From NCBI GenBank assembly GCA_023212695.1, contig JALCCG010000256.1, positions 1-30,167 of the forward strand: a DNA stretch of 30,167 nucleotides. The letters are read 5' to 3'. A program made the position numbers and the translations under genes. Below, one piece after another: positions 28,701-30,167 of this stretch (position 1 is the first letter of the stretch; every line of letters begins with the position of its first letter). The DNA comes from Sporisorium sorghi (taxonomy: Eukaryota; Basidiomycota; Ustilaginomycetes; Ustilaginales; Ustilaginaceae). Below the pieces are notes generated by a model, which did no database searches, was not told where the DNA came from, and saw only the letters and a program-made list of their open reading frames with translations.

Positions 28701-29584
28701 CTTCAATGCAGGCAGCACGATGGGGTCAAGGGATCCAAGGACGTGCATCACCCGGCTCCGGCGTCTTTTGGCCAGTGGAGAGCGAGACGGCGAGCTTCCG
28801 CAGCGACCTAGGCTCGAGCAGTCGTGGTGTCGGCTCAAGGCTGACATCGACGCCGGCAGACACATTTGCTAGTGATGCTACGACTCCGAGTCGCGGGCTC
28901 GACGTGGGATCCAACTTGGTAGACGCGGCCAACAACAGCAATGCCTGGTACGGGTTTGGATCAGAGACGAGCCCCAAGATGCTGTTCCCGGACAGCCCGT
29001 CGAACTTCGACATCTCGTCCTTGATGGCCACGTCGGCGATGGAGCTCGACGCTCTGTTCAGGGAAGCGGGTTTGTCGGCGGGTCCATCGGGCGATCAGCG
29101 CGACTGGCTCGACAATACGTCCGCATCACAGCTCCAGAGCTCAGCGCCAGCTTCGCAATATCCGCTCGACGGGAGTGCGCGAGACCACGCTGGTTCGCAG
29201 ATGGCACAAGCCGAGACGATGGGCACATTCTACGATCATGTACAGAGCGTTTCATCTGGGACCGAGACAAGGGGAAAGTGGGCTTTCGACTCTGGTCCCG
29301 TGATCAACGTCGAGCAGCAGGGCGTGGTGGGTCCGATGGCGGACGGCGAGGCGTTCGAGACGGACTGGGAAGCGCTCGGGTTCGGGTATCGGATGAGCGC
29401 GGCGTCGCAATACAACGCTTCGATGCCGCAGATGTTTTTGGATCAGTCGGATCAACAGCAGCAGCCACAGCAGCAGCAGCAGCAAGGCTTTACTGGGGCC
29501 CGTGGCCATGCTCAGCACGGAGGTGCTGGTCATGGAGCCGCCGAGTTTGACCAGCGCTTCCTCGACTCACATATGGGGTTTTGA
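25796..29584 (+). CDS. Zn2Cys6 transcription factor of the Ppr1/UaY type, 1262 residues
   Basis: A nuclear regulator with an N-terminal binuclear zinc cluster C63-X2-C66-X6-C73-X6-C80-X2-C83-X6-C90. It is followed by a SATGREVSRSYIVDLEHQL segment, then a coiled coil (about 105-130: AELRAQNAELERLLAE) for dimerisation. The cluster plus the DxATGxxxxRSYxxxLE linker closely resembles yeast Ppr1 (pyrimidine pathway) and Aspergillus UaY (purine use). The fungal_trans region spans about 373-700: AYFERVNPQLPILDRASF, the PGVWYCLGVALRLTTGIGLY motif, and RRLFWCSYALDRQVCVHLGRPFGI. The C-terminal third is Ser/Gly/Gln-rich, with a patch like MELDALFREAGLS (about 1081-1094) that could serve in activation, and a short polyglutamine stretch near the end. 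Start ATG 25796 lies 186 nt before the first zinc-cluster Cys codon. The class is certain; Ppr1/UaY similarity is from memory and control of nucleotide metabolism is only a hypothesis. Confidence 0.92.
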   Translation: MTPTTSGSNSEPSGSASNSAAPSASSTAKPPKRKPEKARDSPSSLDAVDVHGTKPLARAVLVCKRCRSKKIKCDQAFPACGSCVKAGEPCVGIDSATGREVSRSYIVDLEHQLAELRAQNAELERLLAEQPASRPANEASSGLKRPLQHVKTEFPLDRSESAASPDTRPTKRLATSPRSEGEREAPDPLLPGLVLGPAGVEVVSSTSNETKHAHARPLLGRLNSHASGLSPARLLCQAIQQSAQAGLRIRDPGSTARGKKFGAQSLGEDLSRRAKTNSSREPARPEGETRGNADHDHGYAASAKVEVKSASPHSGTATPSEGKKNSPFDDGDPMQYATATETADITVPAPEQALKPSPLPAPFPPLSVARKLIDAYFERVNPQLPILDRASFTVRFENACRIGLERTKAKLSTEQRRQLQNDDDKISIEMQPADGHLFHLVFAIAAAMGWTRSSWSAENHHEAAMRYLDPRRLIGSGQEGNVGAIMGRDALEQLQCLLLTALYSIMRPMKPGVWYCLGVALRLTTGIGLYTETPGVLEASASQPQDASETLIEKKRRLFWCSYALDRQVCVHLGRPFGIADSDIKVNLPWVHNDSEMVAMPIAEGDDPDQRAEAAEEDVDSSTEIARREAASTLAALQASTNEQQGSSSHATTVSLPKPKDASRWVSLSFFRMRILQSEIQSMLYQNAELPRRFDSYAHWKTDILRRLHAWRRYAPSSKKDLEASGCGYNPIFLELNYQQTLLMVYGLSPRFPNASRKDLANVEECSRSIINMYATLSKEGQMNYTWMTGHNVFIACTSYLYAIWQISATDPASFRSSVTLGFRNKVDEIHHFAAACDKVLSSLQWATAEKCRKCLRTMFYATSVVVEKIDRMSSARSGGIGRLEGGTVGEEEAHPISGRSLAQKGSQNAAEGQAEHVAKRSSSVSKRSAPATMSSASSWSLYSQERDWRPSSPKRSMEPPVPSPQSVSSMQAARWGQGIQGRASPGSGVFWPVESETASFRSDLGSSSRGVGSRLTSTPADTFASDATTPSRGLDVGSNLVDAANNSNAWYGFGSETSPKMLFPDSPSNFDISSLMATSAMELDALFREAGLSAGPSGDQRDWLDNTSASQLQSSAPASQYPLDGSARDHAGSQMAQAETMGTFYDHVQSVSSGTETRGKWAFDSGPVINVEQQGVVGPMADGEAFETDWEALGFGYRMSAASQYNASMPQMFLDQSDQQQQPQQQQQQGFTGARGHAQHGGAGHGAAEFDQRFLDSHMGF

Positions 29585-30167
29585 TCGGGCGCAACCTCAT
29601 TTACACAGCATGCGCGAATGTCAAAGATTGCGTTCTGTGCAATGTCAATGACAACTCATTCTGCAGATGGTTGGTAGGATGGCAAGGCGGTCCTGCGTCA
29701 ATGAAAGCCAGAATGGGCTTTCGAACAATTGCTGCCTTCACCACTAAGCCGGCAGCCGCAGAGGCCTTTACTCTGTGAATGAAGCGAGCTGTGGCGGCGG
29801 CAACGGGAATGCCAGCGACTCTTGAAGCCATGCAAGAGGCTCTTGCGTCAGAGTGAAGCTGCAGAGATCGACCTGAAAGTCTTGGACGGATCTGCAGGCT
29901 TGCATGAAGGCGAAGTCGAAGCGTGGGAAGAGAGAGAGAGAAAGAGCGGACAGAGCGCGGGTCTCGAGGCACTAGAGCAGTGGAAAGATAGGGGTTTCGG
30001 TGCGGGGCAGGGCCGCTGTCGCCCAAACGCGCTTTCGCATCTTTTTTTTTTCGAGAAAAAAAAAAAAAAAAAAAAAAAAAACGGACTTCCACAGTTCCCG
30101 CGCGTGTTGCCCGCGGCAGCAGCGGCCGCCCGGCCCCCGTCACGCCAGCGCGCACCGCAGGCTCGCG
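29585..30167. other. 3' flank of the Ppr1-like regulator and right window edge
   Basis: About 580 nt without a gene I can support. A GA-rich patch lies near 29930-29945, a T10 run at 30042-30051 and an A26 run at 30056-30081. The last ~85 nt are strikingly G/C-rich compared with the rest of the gap. A minus-strand frame (ATG at 29831) is discussed among the rejected items. Confidence 0.55.
30042..30081. repeat. T10-CGAG-A26 homopolymer pair
   Basis: Ten T residues and twenty-six A residues are separated by CGAG, so the T run and part of the A run can fold into a hairpin with a 4-nt loop. The block lies 86 nt from the right window edge. Confidence 0.9.

Noticed and set aside
29601..29831. Minus-strand frame from ATG 29831 with a mitochondrial-presequence-like start (MASRVAGIPVAAATARFIHR)
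   Set aside because: It could be a small protein, but there is no family I recognise, no clear promoter, and it lies in the presumed 3' flank of the regulator. RNA evidence would be needed.
1..30167. Search for transposons, CRISPR arrays, telomere repeats, U6-like RNAs and further tRNAs
   Set aside because: No transposase or reverse transcriptase motifs, no regularly spaced repeats, no TTAGGG arrays, and only one set of tRNA A and B boxes in a correct fold were found by eye.

Overview
This window looks like nuclear DNA of a basidiomycete fungus, most likely a smut or smut-related yeast (Ustilaginomycotina). The reasons are moderately GC-rich coding DNA, few and short introns (76-95 nt) with GT...AG borders, very large Zn2Cys6 regulators, an intron-containing nuclear tRNA, and CT/GA microsatellites in most intergenic spaces. 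The species cannot be fixed from the sequence alone.

Layout, left to right: NOT2 of the CCR4-NOT deadenylase (minus, one intron); the Arf GTPase-activating protein GLO3 (plus, one intron); a UBC1/UBE2K-type ubiquitin-conjugating enzyme with a C-terminal UBA domain (minus, four exons); the GPN-loop GTPase GPN2 (plus); the DNA polymerase delta small subunit POLD4/Cdm1 (minus); a 1418-residue Zn2Cys6 regulator (plus); a tRNA-Leu(CAG) with a 13-nt intron (plus); a four-helix membrane protein of unknown role (minus); a WDR44-like WD40 protein (plus); a CUE-domain ubiquitin-binding protein with a polyglutamine run (minus); and a 1262-residue Zn2Cys6 regulator of the Ppr1/UaY type (plus). The ten protein-coding genes alternate strand without exception, giving five divergent promoter regions and four convergent 3' junctions. 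Intergenic DNA is concentrated in the divergent gaps, of about 0.6 to 2.9 kb.

The genes do not form a cluster or pathway. They are a housekeeping set covering mRNA decay, Golgi-ER transport, ubiquitin, RNA polymerase assembly and replication, plus two transcription factors and two poorly characterised proteins. I see no transposon, CRISPR array, viral remnant, secondary-metabolite cluster or effector cluster, and nothing I would call a new system.

The most useful observations are small-scale. An in-frame stop codon is built into the splice donor of the last UBC1 intron, so intron retention would cut the UBA domain. NOT2 starts in a 13-nt coding exon. The tRNA intron presents a decoy Leu(CAA)-like anticodon loop. 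Two perfect inverted repeats sit back to back upstream of the membrane protein. A 10-nt element occurs three times in the UBC1/GPN2 promoter. Long homopolymers lie near both window ends (A19-C40 on the left; T10 and A26 on the right), which suggests contig-edge sequence or artefact.
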